Source of the DNA: Caulobacterales bacterium RIFCSPHIGHO2_01_FULL_70_19
GTDB taxonomy: Bacteria > Pseudomonadota > Alphaproteobacteria > Caulobacterales > Caulobacteraceae
DNA: 64,000 bases
Assembly (NCBI GenBank): GCA_001794825.1
Contig: MGLK01000019.1
Coordinates: forward strand, 32,657 to 96,656
Direction of reading: 5' to 3'
Shown here in pieces: positions 17,596 to 26,611 of the stretch; position 1 is the first letter of the stretch, and each line of letters begins with the position of its first letter. Under the pieces are notes generated by a model. That model did not search any database, was not told the origin of the DNA, and saw only the letters and a list, made by a program, of their open reading frames with translations. A program made the position numbers and the translations under genes.

Positions 17596-18348
17596 TCATA
17601 TAAGCGCCGCCCCGCGCATCCGTTCAATGGCCTCCACCAGCCGGAGGAGGTCGCGGGGCGAGGACAGGCGATGGTCGCCGCCCTCGACCAGGTCCAGCCG
17701 GACGTCGCCCCCGGTCAGGCGCTCCGTCAGCAGGGCGGCGTGGCGCCACGGCACGACGTCGTCGGCGCGCCCCTGCAGGATGTGGACGGGCGCCCGGACG
17801 GGGATCGGCCGGTCAAGGACAAGCCAGTCGCGCGCCTCCTCGAACATGCGCCGGGTCAGGACGTACTCGCCAAGGCCCTCCTCGGCGATCAGGGTCTCGC
17901 CGTCGCGGAGTATGGCCTGACGCTGGTGGTCCGGAAGCCCCGGCCACATCAGCCGCTCGGTGAAGTCGGGGGCGGGGTTGACCAGCACCAGACCGTGCAG
18001 CCGCTCCGGCCGGGCGAGGGCCAGCAGCAGGGCGACCCAGCCGCCCATGGAGGAGCCGACCGGGATCACCGGCCCCTCGAAGGCGTCGACCAGGGCGATC
18101 GCGTCCTCGCGCCAGCGGCCGATGGTCGCCTGTCGCCAGTCGCCGGAGGAGGCGCCGTGGGCGAAGTGGTCGTAGCGGACGTAGCTCCAGCCGCGCTCGC
18201 GGGCCGCCGCGTCCAGCGCCAGCGCCTTGGTCCCCTCCATGTCCGAGCGGAAGCCGCCGATCCAGAGCACCGTTGGTCCGTCGCCGCGGACCCGCTTCAG
18301 GGCCAGGCTCTCGCCGTCGGGCCGGGCCAGGCGTTCGATGTCGTCCAT
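17596..18348 (-). CDS. Alpha/beta hydrolase (ABHD10/palmitoyl-thioesterase-like)
   Basis: A 250-residue alpha/beta hydrolase. The nucleophile elbow is GSSMGGW (Ser100), WIGGFRSDMEGTKA near residue 29 is the oxyanion/lid motif that recurs in the ABHD10-like esterase group, the acid is in GRADDVVP (about 207) and the histidine in GGDHRLS (about 227). The start at 18348 follows AGAGGA by 6 bases; a longer open frame upstream is antisense to the next gene and was rejected. Substrate unknown; esterase or acyl-protein thioesterase activity is plausible. Confidence 0.85.
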   Translation of the reverse strand: MDDIERLARPDGESLALKRVRGDGPTVLWIGGFRSDMEGTKALALDAAARERGWSYVRYDHFAHGASSGDWRQATIGRWREDAIALVDAFEGPVIPVGSSMGGWVALLLALARPERLHGLVLVNPAPDFTERLMWPGLPDHQRQAILRDGETLIAEEGLGEYVLTRRMFEEARDWLVLDRPIPVRAPVHILQGRADDVVPWRHAALLTERLTGGDVRLDLVEGGDHRLSSPRDLLRLVEAIERMRGAALI

Positions 18349-18420
18349 CTCGTTCCTCTCGCGAAAACGCTCGCGGACTGATAGCCAACCCCGACCCACG
18401 AAGCGAAGGTCGATACCAGC

Positions 18421-19386
18421 GTGTCCGACAAGAAGGTCCTGTTCGTCACCTCCAACCGCATCGGCGACTGCGTCATCTCCTCGGGGGTGATCCGCGAGAT
18501 CGGGCGGCAGGTTCCCGGCGCGCGGATCACCGTCGCCTGCGGACGGCCGCCGGCGCCCTTCTTCCGCTCGGCCCCGGGGGTGGAGCGGGTCATCGTGCTC
18601 GACAAGAAGAAGCTGGCCGGACACTGGGTCGACCTCTGGAAACAGGCGGTCGGGACCCGCTGGGAGATGGTGATCGACATCCGGGGCTCGGCGCTGAGCT
18701 ACCTGGTCCCGGCCCGCCGGCGGGTGGTCTACAACCGCTCGTGGGAGACCGGACTGCGCAAGGTCGAGATGGTGTCGCGCCTGCTGGGCTCCGAAACGCC
18801 GCTGGACCCCGAGATCTTCCTCGACGACCGCGCCCGGACCGAGGCGGCGGCGGTGATCGATCCGCAGCTGGCGGGCGGCGCGGGGCCCGGCCCGATCCTG
18901 GCGCTGGCCCCCATCGCCCATCAGCCGGGCAAGAGCTGGCCGGCCGACCGCTGGGGCCAGCTGGTCGGGAAGCTGATGGCCGAGCCGCGCTTCGCCGGCT
19001 GGCGCTTCATGCCCGTCGGCGGCCCGGGCGACCGGCCGCCGGCGACGCCGGCGCTGGAGACGGCCGGCGCGCGGGCCATCGACTTCGTCGGCAAGGGCGA
19101 CATTCTCGCCTCGGCCGCCGCGATCGACCGGGCGGCCCTCTTCGTCGGCAACGACTCGGGACTGATGCACGTGGCGGCGGCCCTCGGCCGACCGACGCTC
19201 GGCCTGTTCGGGCCGACCGAGTGGTGGCTCTACGGCCCGTGGGGGCCCCGGACGCGCACGGCGGCGTCGAATGAGACGCGGGGGGAATTCGCACCGATCG
19301 AGGACCTGACCGTCGAACGTGTCTTTTCCGCCGTGATCGATCTCCACGACGCCTTCATCGGGCCGGAGAAGCCCGTCCAGCCTTGA
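18421..19386 (+). CDS. Glycosyltransferase family 9 (heptosyltransferase-like)
   Basis: A 321-residue GT-B glycosyltransferase of family 9, like WaaC/WaaF/RfaQ. It shows the N-terminal VLFVTSNRIGDCVISSGVI, the central APIAHQPGKSWPADRWGQL donor-site region and the C-terminal FVGNDSGLMHVAAALGRPTLGLFGPT, the clearest GT9 motif. Such enzymes transfer heptose from ADP-heptose to LPS core or a related acceptor at the cytoplasmic face of the inner membrane. The start is GTG, 72 bases from the divergent hydrolase gene. The exact donor is not established; Caulobacterales LPS cores vary. Confidence 0.9.
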   Translation: MSDKKVLFVTSNRIGDCVISSGVIREIGRQVPGARITVACGRPPAPFFRSAPGVERVIVLDKKKLAGHWVDLWKQAVGTRWEMVIDIRGSALSYLVPARRRVVYNRSWETGLRKVEMVSRLLGSETPLDPEIFLDDRARTEAAAVIDPQLAGGAGPGPILALAPIAHQPGKSWPADRWGQLVGKLMAEPRFAGWRFMPVGGPGDRPPATPALETAGARAIDFVGKGDILASAAAIDRAALFVGNDSGLMHVAAALGRPTLGLFGPTEWWLYGPWGPRTRTAASNETRGEFAPIEDLTVERVFSAVIDLHDAFIGPEKPVQP

Positions 19387-19496
19387 AGAACAGGGCTTTC
19401 GCGGTCATATAGCCACCCGAGGGGAACGCCGCGATCCGTCGCGCGCTTCGCCTCGTCAGAACACGCCGTCCTCGACCACATAAGGAAACGACGCCC

Positions 19497-20030
19497 ATTC
19501 GCCGTCCCATGCAAGCGCCGCCCGTAAAGGACGGGCCGCGTATGAACCAGGATATCCGCGCCCCCCGCGTGCTGCTCATTGATCAGCACGGCGAGAAGCA
19601 GGGGGTCATGCCCACCTCCGCCGCCCTCGAGGCCGCCGAGGAGGCCGGGCTGGACCTGGTCGAGATCGTCGCCACCTCCGACCCGCCGGTCGCCAAGATT
19701 CTCGATTACGGCAAGTTCCGCTTCCAGGAGCAGAAGAAGAAGGCCGAGGCGCGCAAGCGCCAGAAGGTCGTCGAGCTCAAGGAGATCAAGCTTCGGCCGA
19801 ACATCGACACCCACGACTATGAGGTGAAGGCCAAGGCCATGACGCGCTTCTTCGAGGAAGGCGACAAGGTGAAGGTCACCCTGCGCTTCCGCGGTCGCGA
19901 AATGGCCCACCCCGAGCTGGGCATGAAGCTGCTCAACAAGGTCCAGGCCGATTTCGAGGAAGTGGCCAAGGTCGAGTACGCGCCGCGCATGGAAGGCCGG
20001 CAGATGATCATGATCCTGGCGCCGCGCTAG
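19497..20030 (+). CDS. infC: Translation initiation factor IF-3
   Basis: A complete IF-3: N-terminal domain with [18 protein letters not shown], then the lysine-rich linker ([15 protein letters not shown]) and the C-terminal domain with [18 protein letters not shown]. It binds the 30S subunit and checks start-codon choice. The first in-frame ATG is at 19509, but AAGGA (19482-19486) sits 10 bases before an in-frame ATT at 19497, which would add IRRP ahead of [14 protein letters not shown] is the known self-regulated start of infC in many bacteria, so 19497 is preferred, giving 177 residues. It ends at a terminator and is separate from rpmI. Confidence 0.95.
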   Translation: MRRPMQAPPVKDGPRMNQDIRAPRVLLIDQHGEKQGVMPTSAALEAAEEAGLDLVEIVATSDPPVAKILDYGKFRFQEQKKKAEARKRQKVVELKEIKLRPNIDTHDYEVKAKAMTRFFEEGDKVKVTLRFRGREMAHPELGMKLLNKVQADFEEVAKVEYAPRMEGRQMIMILAPR

Positions 20031-20058
20031 GCGGCCCGATCGATCCGATGAACGCAGC

Positions 20059-20090
20059 GCCCCGGTCGGAGACGGCCGGGGCGTTTTCAT
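20059..20090 (+). terminator. Rho-independent terminator of infC
   Basis: GCCCCGG (20059-20065) pairs perfectly with CCGGGGC (20076-20082), followed by GTTTTCATTT. It cuts infC off from the downstream MFS gene. Confidence 0.85.
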
Positions 20091-20124
20091 TTCCGGCGCT
20101 GCCCTTCCCGGCTAAGCTGGGTTC

Positions 20125-21426
20125 ATGCCCTCTCCCGCCGCGCCGCCCCCGTCCAAGCCCCAGGCGCCGGCGCTGGCCGTGCTGTTCTCGGTGGTGTTCA
20201 TCAACCTGGTCGGCTTCGGCCTGGTGGTGCCGCTGCTGCCGTTCTTCGCACTGAGCCTCGACGCGGCGGCCTGGCAGATCACCCTGATGTTCTCGGCCTA
20301 TTCGCTGGGCCAGTTCTTCGCCGAGCCGTTCTGGGGGCGGCTGTCGGACCGCATCGGGCGCAAGCCGGTGCTGCTGGTCACCCTGGTCGCCAACGCCGCC
20401 GGCTATCTGGCCCTGGCCTTCGTCCCGAACATCTGGCTGGCCATCGCCGTGCGGCTGTTCACCGGCCTCGGGGCCGGAAACATCTCGACCGTCCAGGGCT
20501 ATGTCGCCGACGTCACCCCGCCGGAGAAGCGGGCCGGGCGGATGGGGCTGATCGGCGCCGCCTTCGGGCTGGGCTTCATCGTGGGACCGGGGCTGGGCGG
20601 CCTGCTGACCCAGCCGCAGCTGGGCCGTCTGGGCTATCAGCTGCCGATCTTCACGGCGGCGGGGCTGGCGGCGCTGGCCGCCGTCGGCGTGATCGTCTTC
20701 CTGCGCGAGAGCCGGGCGAAGGCGGATCCGTCGGTCCCGCGCACGCGCTTCCTCGCGGGGCTGCACGAGGCGCGCGCCAGCCCGGTGGTGTCGCGGGTGC
20801 TGCTGGTCACCCTCGTCTACATGGCCGGCTTCTCGGCCATGGAGAGCGTGTTCGGCCTGTGGGCCGGGGACCGCTACGCCTGGGACGCGCGCGAGGTGGG
20901 GCTGGCCTTCATGATCGTGGGCATCGTCTCGACCCTGAACCAGGGCTTCTTCGCCGGCCGGCTGGCGCGGCGTTTCGGCGAGGCGCCGGTGCTGGCCTTC
21001 GGCATGCTTCTGTTCGGAAGCTCGCTGGTGGCCCAGGTGCTGGCGCCGGTGGCGTGGTTTCCGGCCGTGTCGCTCGACCTCGGCCCGTGGACCCTGCCGG
21101 TGGTGCAGGGCTGGATCATCCCGATCGTCATGGCCGTCGGCGCCGCCGGCATGTCCCTGGCCATGCCCAACGTGTCGGCCCTGATCAGCCGCTCGACGCC
21201 GGCCGACCGGCAGGGGGCGATGCTGGGCCTCAACATGGCCTCCGGCTCGATCGCCCGCATCTTCGGCCCGATCGCGGCGGGGACCCTGTATTCCGTCCTC
21301 GGCCACGACTGGCCCTTCCTGGTGGGCGCGGCCCTGACCGTCCCGGCGGCGGTGCTGGCGATCAACGCGGGCCGGGCCTTCCGGCGGCGCGAGGCGGCCG
21401 CCCTCGCGGAAGCCGCGCAAACCTAG
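20125..21426 (+). CDS. MFS transporter of the TetA/multidrug-resistance type
   Basis: A 433-residue major facilitator with twelve predicted helices. The loop 2-3 motif is GRLSDRIGRKPVLL (about 72-85) and motif C-like glycine-rich helix 5 follows (GLGFIVGPGLGGLL), which places it among DHA1 drug:proton antiporters such as TetA and related effluxers. Substrate unknown; tetracycline resistance must not be inferred. It lies between infC and rpmI-rplT, which are adjacent in many bacteria, and has its own upstream terminator on the infC side. The strand is the same as both neighbours. Confidence 0.9.
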   Translation: MPSPAAPPPSKPQAPALAVLFSVVFINLVGFGLVVPLLPFFALSLDAAAWQITLMFSAYSLGQFFAEPFWGRLSDRIGRKPVLLVTLVANAAGYLALAFVPNIWLAIAVRLFTGLGAGNISTVQGYVADVTPPEKRAGRMGLIGAAFGLGFIVGPGLGGLLTQPQLGRLGYQLPIFTAAGLAALAAVGVIVFLRESRAKADPSVPRTRFLAGLHEARASPVVSRVLLVTLVYMAGFSAMESVFGLWAGDRYAWDAREVGLAFMIVGIVSTLNQGFFAGRLARRFGEAPVLAFGMLLFGSSLVAQVLAPVAWFPAVSLDLGPWTLPVVQGWIIPIVMAVGAAGMSLAMPNVSALISRSTPADRQGAMLGLNMASGSIARIFGPIAAGTLYSVLGHDWPFLVGAALTVPAAVLAINAGRAFRRREAAALAEAAQT

Positions 21427-21480
21427 ACTCTGCTTGCCTTCCGGGCCCGCTTCGACTAGAAGCCGCGCCTTCGCGTACCG

Positions 21481-21547
21481 GACCGCCGGGCGAACAGGCA
21501 TGCCTGGGCGGTCTTTGAAACTCCGGGTCCAGCACCCGGCAAAGGAG
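21481..21547 (+). promoter_or_regulatory. Leader hairpins before rpmI
   Basis: Two stems precede the rpmI ribosome-binding site. GACCGCC (21481-21487) pairs with GGCGGTC (21507-21513), which is followed by TTT and encloses the palindrome AGGCATGCCT; it could end the MFS transcript. CCGGGT (21523-21528) pairs with ACCCGG (21534-21539), immediately ahead of AAAGGAG (21541-21547). L20 represses the rpmI-rplT operon through leader structures in several bacteria, so a similar role is possible here. Confidence 0.45.
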
Positions 21548-21552
21548 ATGAA

Positions 21553-21750
21553 ATGCCGAAACTGAAGACGAAGTCGGGCGCCAAGAAGCGCTTCAAACTG
21601 ACGGCGAGCGGCAAGGTCAAGGCCGGCGTGGCGGGCAAGCGCCACCGGCTGATCAGCCACAACTCGAAGTACATCCGCCAGAACCGCGGCACCGCGGTGA
21701 TGTCGGACGCCGACGCCAAGAAGATCAAGTCCTACATGCCGTACGCCTGA
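21553..21750 (+). CDS. rpmI: 50S ribosomal protein L35
   Basis: A 65-residue L35 beginning [20 protein letters not shown], rich in lysine and arginine, with the typical [12 protein letters not shown] segment. It is a component of the large ribosomal subunit. An AAAGGAG box lies 5 bases before the ATG. It is followed 46 bases later by rplT, the standard rpmI-rplT pair, with regulation probably in the leader. Confidence 0.99.
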   Translation: MPKLKTKSGAKKRFKLTASGKVKAGVAGKRHRLISHNSKYIRQNRGTAVMSDADAKKIKSYMPYA

Positions 21751-21796
21751 TCGGCGCGCGCTCCGGACAGATCATCCAGTTTGAAGGAATAGAGAT

Positions 21797-22150
21797 ATGG
21801 CTCGTGTGACCCGCGGCGTGACCTCCCACGCCAAGCACAAGAAGGTCCTGAAGCAGGCGAAGGGCTTCTACGGCCGCCGCAAGAACACCATCCGCGCCGC
21901 CAAGGCCGCCGTGGACCGCGCCGGGCAATACGCCTACCGCGACCGCCGCACCAAGAAGCGCAACTTCCGCGCCCTGTGGATCCAGCGCATCAACGCCGCC
22001 GCGCGTCTGGAAGGCTTCACCTACAGCCAGTTCATGCACGGCCTGGGCAAGGCCGGCATCGAGCTGGACCGCAAGGTTCTCGCCGCCATGGCCGCCGACG
22101 ACGCCGCCTTCAAGGCGGTCGCCGACAAGGTCCGCGCCGCGCTGGCGTAA
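21797..22150 (+). CDS. rplT: 50S ribosomal protein L20
   Basis: A 117-residue L20: [20 protein letters not shown] opens it, with [20 protein letters not shown] and [12 protein letters not shown] as family landmarks. L20 binds 23S rRNA early in large-subunit assembly and in some bacteria represses its own operon. It ends at a very strong terminator and precedes pheS by 89 bases. Confidence 0.99.
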   Translation: MARVTRGVTSHAKHKKVLKQAKGFYGRRKNTIRAAKAAVDRAGQYAYRDRRTKKRNFRALWIQRINAAARLEGFTYSQFMHGLGKAGIELDRKVLAAMAADDAAFKAVADKVRAALA

Positions 22151-22173
22151 GCTTTTCCGGCGACGGAAGACGC

Positions 22174-22206
22174 AAAAGCCCCCCGGCGCGCGCCGGGGGG
22201 CTTTTT
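22174..22206 (+). terminator. Rho-independent terminator of rpmI-rplT
   Basis: An unbroken palindrome, AAAAGCCCCCC through GGGGGGCTTTTT, with GGCGCGCGCC at its centre and a run of five T residues. It may work on both strands. Confidence 0.95.
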
Positions 22207-22239
22207 GCTTTCCGCCGCAGCCGCTAGACGACTGCGACC

Positions 22240-23316
22240 ATGACCGACCTCGCCCAGCTCGAACTCGACCTGATCAACGCCATCGGCGCGGCGGAGACCG
22301 CCGCCGCGGTGGAGGAGCTGCGCGTCGCCGCGCTCGGCAAGCAGGGCTCGATCTCGGGCCTGCTCAAGGGCATGGGGGCCATGAGCCCGGAGGAGCGGCG
22401 CGAGCGCGGGCCGATGATCAACGGCCTGCGCGACCGCGTCTCGGCGGCGCTGGCGGCCCGCAAGGCCGAGCTGGAGGCGGCCGAAATGGACGCCCGGCTG
22501 AAGGCCGAGCACGTCGACCTGACCCTCCCCTCCCGGCCGCGTCGCAAGGGCAGCGTGCACCCGACCATGCAGGTGATGGACGAGATGATCGCCATCTTCG
22601 CCGACATGGGCTTCGCGGTCGCGGAAGGTCCCGACATCGAGGACGACTTCCACAACTTCACCGCTCTGAACTTCCCGCCCAAACACCCGGCGCGGGAGAT
22701 GCACGACACGTTCTTCCTGACGCCCGACCCGGAGACCGGCGAGCGCAAGGTGCTGCGCACCCACACCAGCCCGGTGCAGGTGCGGACGATGATGAGCCAG
22801 AAGCCGCCGATCCGGATCATCGCGCCGGGCCGGACCTTCCGGAAGGACAGCGACGCGACCCACACGCCGATGTTCCACCAGGTCGAGGGCCTGGTGATCG
22901 ACAAGGGCGTGCACATGGGCTGTCTGAAGTGGACGCTGGAGACCTTCGTGGCCCGCTTCTTCGAGGTCGACGACGTTCACGCCCGCTTCCGCCCGCACCA
23001 CTTCCCGTTCACCGAGCCGTCCGCCGAGATGGACATCCGCTGCGACCGTTCGGGCGGCGAGCTGAAGCTGAACCAGGGCGACAGCTGGATGGAGATCCTC
23101 GGCTGCGGGATGGTGCATCCCAACGTGCTGCGCAACTGCGGCATCGATCCGGACGAGTACCAGGGCTTCGCCTTCGGCATGGGCGTCGATCGTCTGGCCA
23201 TGCTGAAGTACGGCATTCCCGACCTGCGGCCGATGTTCGAGGCCGACACCCGGTGGCTGGCCCACTACGGCTTCTCGGCCTTCCAGGCCCCCAACACCGC
23301 CAGCGGGCTTTCCTGA
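22240..23316 (+). CDS. pheS: Phenylalanyl-tRNA synthetase alpha subunit
   Basis: A 358-residue PheS: an N-terminal coiled-coil for tRNA contact (about 1-90) and a class II aminoacyl-tRNA synthetase core. Motif 2 is seen in the [18 protein letters not shown] region (about 205-222) and motif 3 in [22 protein letters not shown] (about 310-331). With PheT it forms the heterotetramer that charges tRNA-Phe. Its stop overlaps the next start in TGATG, so the two small genes that follow are coupled to it; pheT comes after them. Confidence 0.98.
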   Translation: MTDLAQLELDLINAIGAAETAAAVEELRVAALGKQGSISGLLKGMGAMSPEERRERGPMINGLRDRVSAALAARKAELEAAEMDARLKAEHVDLTLPSRPRRKGSVHPTMQVMDEMIAIFADMGFAVAEGPDIEDDFHNFTALNFPPKHPAREMHDTFFLTPDPETGERKVLRTHTSPVQVRTMMSQKPPIRIIAPGRTFRKDSDATHTPMFHQVEGLVIDKGVHMGCLKWTLETFVARFFEVDDVHARFRPHHFPFTEPSAEMDIRCDRSGGELKLNQGDSWMEILGCGMVHPNVLRNCGIDPDEYQGFAFGMGVDRLAMLKYGIPDLRPMFEADTRWLAHYGFSAFQAPNTASGLS

Positions 23317-23717
23317 TGACCGACGCCGCCACCGCCGCCGCGGGCGACCCGCGCCAACTGGACCCGCTGGCCCGGGAGTTCACCGGCGGGCGCTTCGCGC
23401 TGTTCGACCTCTATCGGGCCAATGTCCAGTCCGGCGGCGGAGCCGTCCTGGAGGGCCGCGTCTTCACCGACTGCGTCATCGAAGGCCCGGCGGTGATGCT
23501 GGCGTTGGAGGGCGTCCGGTTCGAGGGCGTGAACTTCGGCCAGACCGGCGGCGACATGCGCAACATGCTGTTCCGCCCGATGAGCGGCCAGATGGCCATC
23601 GGCTCCATTCCGGTGCGCAACTGCACCTTCCGCAACTGCCAGTTCCAGACGCTGGGCATCACCGGCCCCGACGAGCTCCTGAACGTGCTGGTCGAGCAGG
23701 TCCGTACGACCGACTAG
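23316..23717 (+). CDS. Unknown small protein, first of two paralogues between pheS and pheT
   Basis: A 133-residue protein without signal peptide or membrane segment. Its core reads [13 protein letters not shown], then [20 protein letters not shown] and GPDELLN. The regularly spaced phenylalanine, asparagine and cysteine residues (F-x-x-C-x-F-x-x) hint at a short pentapeptide-like beta-solenoid. It overlaps the pheS stop by one base and is therefore translated from the pheS message. The next gene is clearly its paralogue. No known function is recognised; placement implies co-expression with PheRS. Confidence 0.8.
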   Translation: MTDAATAAAGDPRQLDPLAREFTGGRFALFDLYRANVQSGGGAVLEGRVFTDCVIEGPAVMLALEGVRFEGVNFGQTGGDMRNMLFRPMSGQMAIGSIPVRNCTFRNCQFQTLGITGPDELLNVLVEQVRTTD

Positions 23718-23746
23718 CGTTCCGGCCAGATATCAGAGACCCGACC

Positions 23747-24178
23747 ATGACAGACCAGACCCCGACGCCCGCCATGTCCGCCGAAGAAGCCGCGGGCCGC
23801 GCCCTGGTGGCCCGCACCTCCTTCGAGAAGGAAGCGGTCTGGCTGCCTTCGCTGGCGGTCCAGCACTGGAACGCCGGACAGACGGCGATCGACGGCAAGA
23901 CCTTCACCGACTGCCTGATCGAGGGTCCCGCAGTCATGGCCGTGATGAACGGCACCGTCTTCGACAGCTGCACGATGGGCACGACGTCCGACATGCGCAA
24001 TCTGCTCTACCGGCCGGTCGGGCGCGACCGCATGGCCGGAGTGGTCGGCGTCTCCAACTGCCGCTTCGTGCGCTGCCGCTTCGCCCAGGTCGGCTTCACC
24101 GGCTCCGACGAGCTGCTGGACGAGCTGGCCGGGATCCAGACCGTAACCGCCGCGGCTTCCGGGAGCTCCAGGGCGTGA
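23747..24178 (+). CDS. Unknown small protein, second paralogue between pheS and pheT
   Basis: A 143-residue protein that aligns with the gene before it: [37 protein letters not shown] and GSDELLDEL keep the same order and spacing. The N-terminal 40 residues differ. Its stop overlaps the pheT start in GTGA, so translation of pheT is probably coupled to it. As in the first copy, the core looks like a small beta-solenoid with F/C/N ladders. Function unknown. Confidence 0.8.
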   Translation: MTDQTPTPAMSAEEAAGRALVARTSFEKEAVWLPSLAVQHWNAGQTAIDGKTFTDCLIEGPAVMAVMNGTVFDSCTMGTTSDMRNLLYRPVGRDRMAGVVGVSNCRFVRCRFAQVGFTGSDELLDELAGIQTVTAAASGSSRA

Positions 24179-26598
24179 AGTTCACCCTCTCCTGGCTGAA
24201 GGAACACCTCGACACGGCGGCGGAGGTCGACGCCGTCGCCGAAGCCATGACCATGGCCGGCCTCGAGGTCGAGGAGGTCCATGACCCCGTGGCGGCGCTG
24301 GCGCCGTTCACGGTGGCGCGCATCGTCTCCGCCGAGCGGCACCCGAACGCCGACCGGCTGCAGGTCTGCCAGGTCGACACCGTCGACGGCCTGAAGGAGA
24401 TCGTCTGCGGCGCGCCGAACGCGCGCGCGGGCCTGACCACCATCTACGCCCCGATCGGCGCCTATGTGCCCGGCCTCGGCGTGACCCTGGTCGAGAAGCC
24501 GGTGCGCGGCGTGGTCTCGCACGGCATGCTGTGCTCGGCCGCAGAGCTGCAGCTGTCGGCGGAGAGCGACGGCATTCTCGAGCTGGCCGACGACCTGCAG
24601 GTGGGCCAGCCGGCCGCCGGGGTGTTCGGGGCCGAGCCGGTGATCGACTTCGAGGTCACCCCCAACCGATCCGACTGGCTGGGCGTGGCCGGCATCGCCC
24701 GCGATCTCGCCGCCGCCGGCGTGGGCGCGCTGAAGACCGCCGCGATCGAGCCGGTCGCCGGATCCTTCCCCTCCCCCGTCTCCGTGCGCCTGGAGGCGCC
24801 GGAGATGTGCCCGGTGTTCGCCGGCCGGGTGATCCGCGGGGTCAGCAACGGCCCCTCGCCGGACTGGCTGCAGCACCGGCTGACCGCCATCGGCCTCAGG
24901 CCCATCAACCGGCTGGTCGACGTCACCAACCTGATCTCCTACGACCGCGCCCGTCCGCTGCACGTCTACGACATGGCCAAGCTGGTCGGCGGCGAGATCG
25001 TCGTGCGCGGCGGCCAGACCTCCGAGGCCGCCGAGGGCATCGCCGCCGGCACGCCGGAGCATCTGATCGCGCTGGACGGCAAGACCTACGCGCTCGATCC
25101 GTCGATGTGCGTCATCGCCGACGCCGCCGGCGAGCGGCCCATTGGTCTGGGCGGCGTCATGGGCGGGGAGTCGACCGGCTGTTCGGACGAGACCGTCGAC
25201 GTCTTCGTCGAGAGCGCCTGGTTCGACCCGATCGTCACGGCCCAGACCGGCCGCACGCTGGGCCTGAACTCGGACGCCCAGTACCGCTTCGCGCGCGGCG
25301 TCGACCCGGCCTCGGTCGTGCCCGGGCTGGAGCTGGCCACGCGTTTGATCCTCGGGCTGTGCGGCGGCGAGGCCTCGGAGATCGTGCTGGCCGGACAGGC
25401 CCCCGCCGATCCCGCCGGCTTCGCCTTCGATCCGGACCGCGTCGCCGCCCTGACCGGGCTGTCGCTCGGCGAGGACCGCATCGCGGAGATCCTGACCGCC
25501 CTCGGCTTCGAGGTGCGGCGCGGCTCGCCATGGACGGTCACCCCGCCGTCGTGGCGGCGCGACGTCGAGGGGCCGGCCGATCTCGTCGAGGAAATCGCCC
25601 GCATCGAAGGCTATGACGAGCTGCCGTCCACGCCCCTGCCCGACCTCGGGGCGCCGGCACGGGGCGTGCTGAACCCGCGGCAGGCGCGGGTGCGGACCGC
25701 CCGTCGGGCGCTGGCCGCCATGGGCTACGCCGAGGCCGTCACCTGGTCCTTCACCAGACAGTCGACCGCGGCCCTGTTCGGCGGCGGGAGCGAGCGGCTG
25801 GTGCTCGAGAACCCGATCGCCGCCGACCTGGACTGCATGCGGCCGTCGGCCCTGCCCAACCTGGTCGAGGCGGCGGCGCGCAACGCCGCGCGCGGTCACC
25901 CCGACGTCGCCCTGTTCGAGATCGGCCCGATCTACCTGGACGACAGCCCGACCGGCCAGCGCACCGTCATCACCGGGCTCACGGTCCCGAAGTCTCCCCG
26001 ACACTGGGGCGGGGCGGCCGAGGACGCCCTGTTCGCGTTGAAGGGCGACCTGCTGGCCCTGCTGGAGGAGCTGGGGGCGCCGGTCGCCTCGCTGCAGCTG
26101 GTCCAGGGCCAGAACCGCGACTGGTGGCATCCCGGGCGCTCGGCCCGGCTGCAGCTGGGTCCGAAGAACGTGATGGCGGAGTTCGGCGCCCTGCACCCGC
26201 GCGTGCTCAAGGCGCTGGACGCAGACGGCCCGGTGCTGGCCTTCGAGATCGTGCTGGACGCCGTGCCCGAGCCGCGCGGCAAGGCCGGCAAGGCGCGCGG
26301 CGCGGCCAACCTGTCCGCCCTGATGCCGCTGACGCGGGACTTCGCCTTCGTGATCGAGGACGGCAAGCCGGCCGGCGACCTCGTCCGCGCCGTCGCGGGG
26401 GCGGACAAGGCCCTGATCGCCGAGGTGCGGGTGTTCGACGTCTACCGCGGCGCGGGCGTGCCTCAGGGCATGAAGTCGGTGGCGCTGGAGGTCGTGGTGC
26501 AGCCGCGCGAGGCGACCCTGACCGAGGCCGAGATCGAGGCCCTTTCGGCGAAGGTCGTGGCGGCGGCGGGCAAGGTCGGAGCGACGCTCAGGGGGTGA
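24175..26598 (+). CDS. pheT: Phenylalanyl-tRNA synthetase beta subunit
   Basis: An 807-residue PheT of full length. It has an N-terminal EMAP-II-like tRNA-binding domain (about 39-150, with [23 protein letters not shown] split around residue 65), B3/B4 editing domain (about 210-390), B5 and the catalytic-like core, and a C-terminal FDX-ACB anticodon-binding domain (about 715-806, starting [14 protein letters not shown]). The start is GTG at 24175, overlapping the previous gene. It forms the alpha2-beta2 enzyme with PheS; the separation by two small genes is unusual. Confidence 0.98.
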   Translation: MKFTLSWLKEHLDTAAEVDAVAEAMTMAGLEVEEVHDPVAALAPFTVARIVSAERHPNADRLQVCQVDTVDGLKEIVCGAPNARAGLTTIYAPIGAYVPGLGVTLVEKPVRGVVSHGMLCSAAELQLSAESDGILELADDLQVGQPAAGVFGAEPVIDFEVTPNRSDWLGVAGIARDLAAAGVGALKTAAIEPVAGSFPSPVSVRLEAPEMCPVFAGRVIRGVSNGPSPDWLQHRLTAIGLRPINRLVDVTNLISYDRARPLHVYDMAKLVGGEIVVRGGQTSEAAEGIAAGTPEHLIALDGKTYALDPSMCVIADAAGERPIGLGGVMGGESTGCSDETVDVFVESAWFDPIVTAQTGRTLGLNSDAQYRFARGVDPASVVPGLELATRLILGLCGGEASEIVLAGQAPADPAGFAFDPDRVAALTGLSLGEDRIAEILTALGFEVRRGSPWTVTPPSWRRDVEGPADLVEEIARIEGYDELPSTPLPDLGAPARGVLNPRQARVRTARRALAAMGYAEAVTWSFTRQSTAALFGGGSERLVLENPIAADLDCMRPSALPNLVEAAARNAARGHPDVALFEIGPIYLDDSPTGQRTVITGLTVPKSPRHWGGAAEDALFALKGDLLALLEELGAPVASLQLVQGQNRDWWHPGRSARLQLGPKNVMAEFGALHPRVLKALDADGPVLAFEIVLDAVPEPRGKAGKARGAANLSALMPLTRDFAFVIEDGKPAGDLVRAVAGADKALIAEVRVFDVYRGAGVPQGMKSVALEVVVQPREATLTEAEIEALSAKVVAAAGKVGATLRG

Positions 26599-26611
26599 GG
26601 CCGGCGGCCGA

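Noticed and set aside
17596-19347. A long N-terminal extension of the alpha/beta hydrolase at 17596-18348
   Set aside because: The extra part is antisense to the GT9 gene, and a good ribosome-binding site lies before the methionine at 18348.
20125-21426. Calling the MFS transporter a tetracycline resistance gene
   Set aside because: Its motifs are shared by the whole DHA1 drug-efflux branch and it sits among core translation genes; there is no sign of acquired resistance context.
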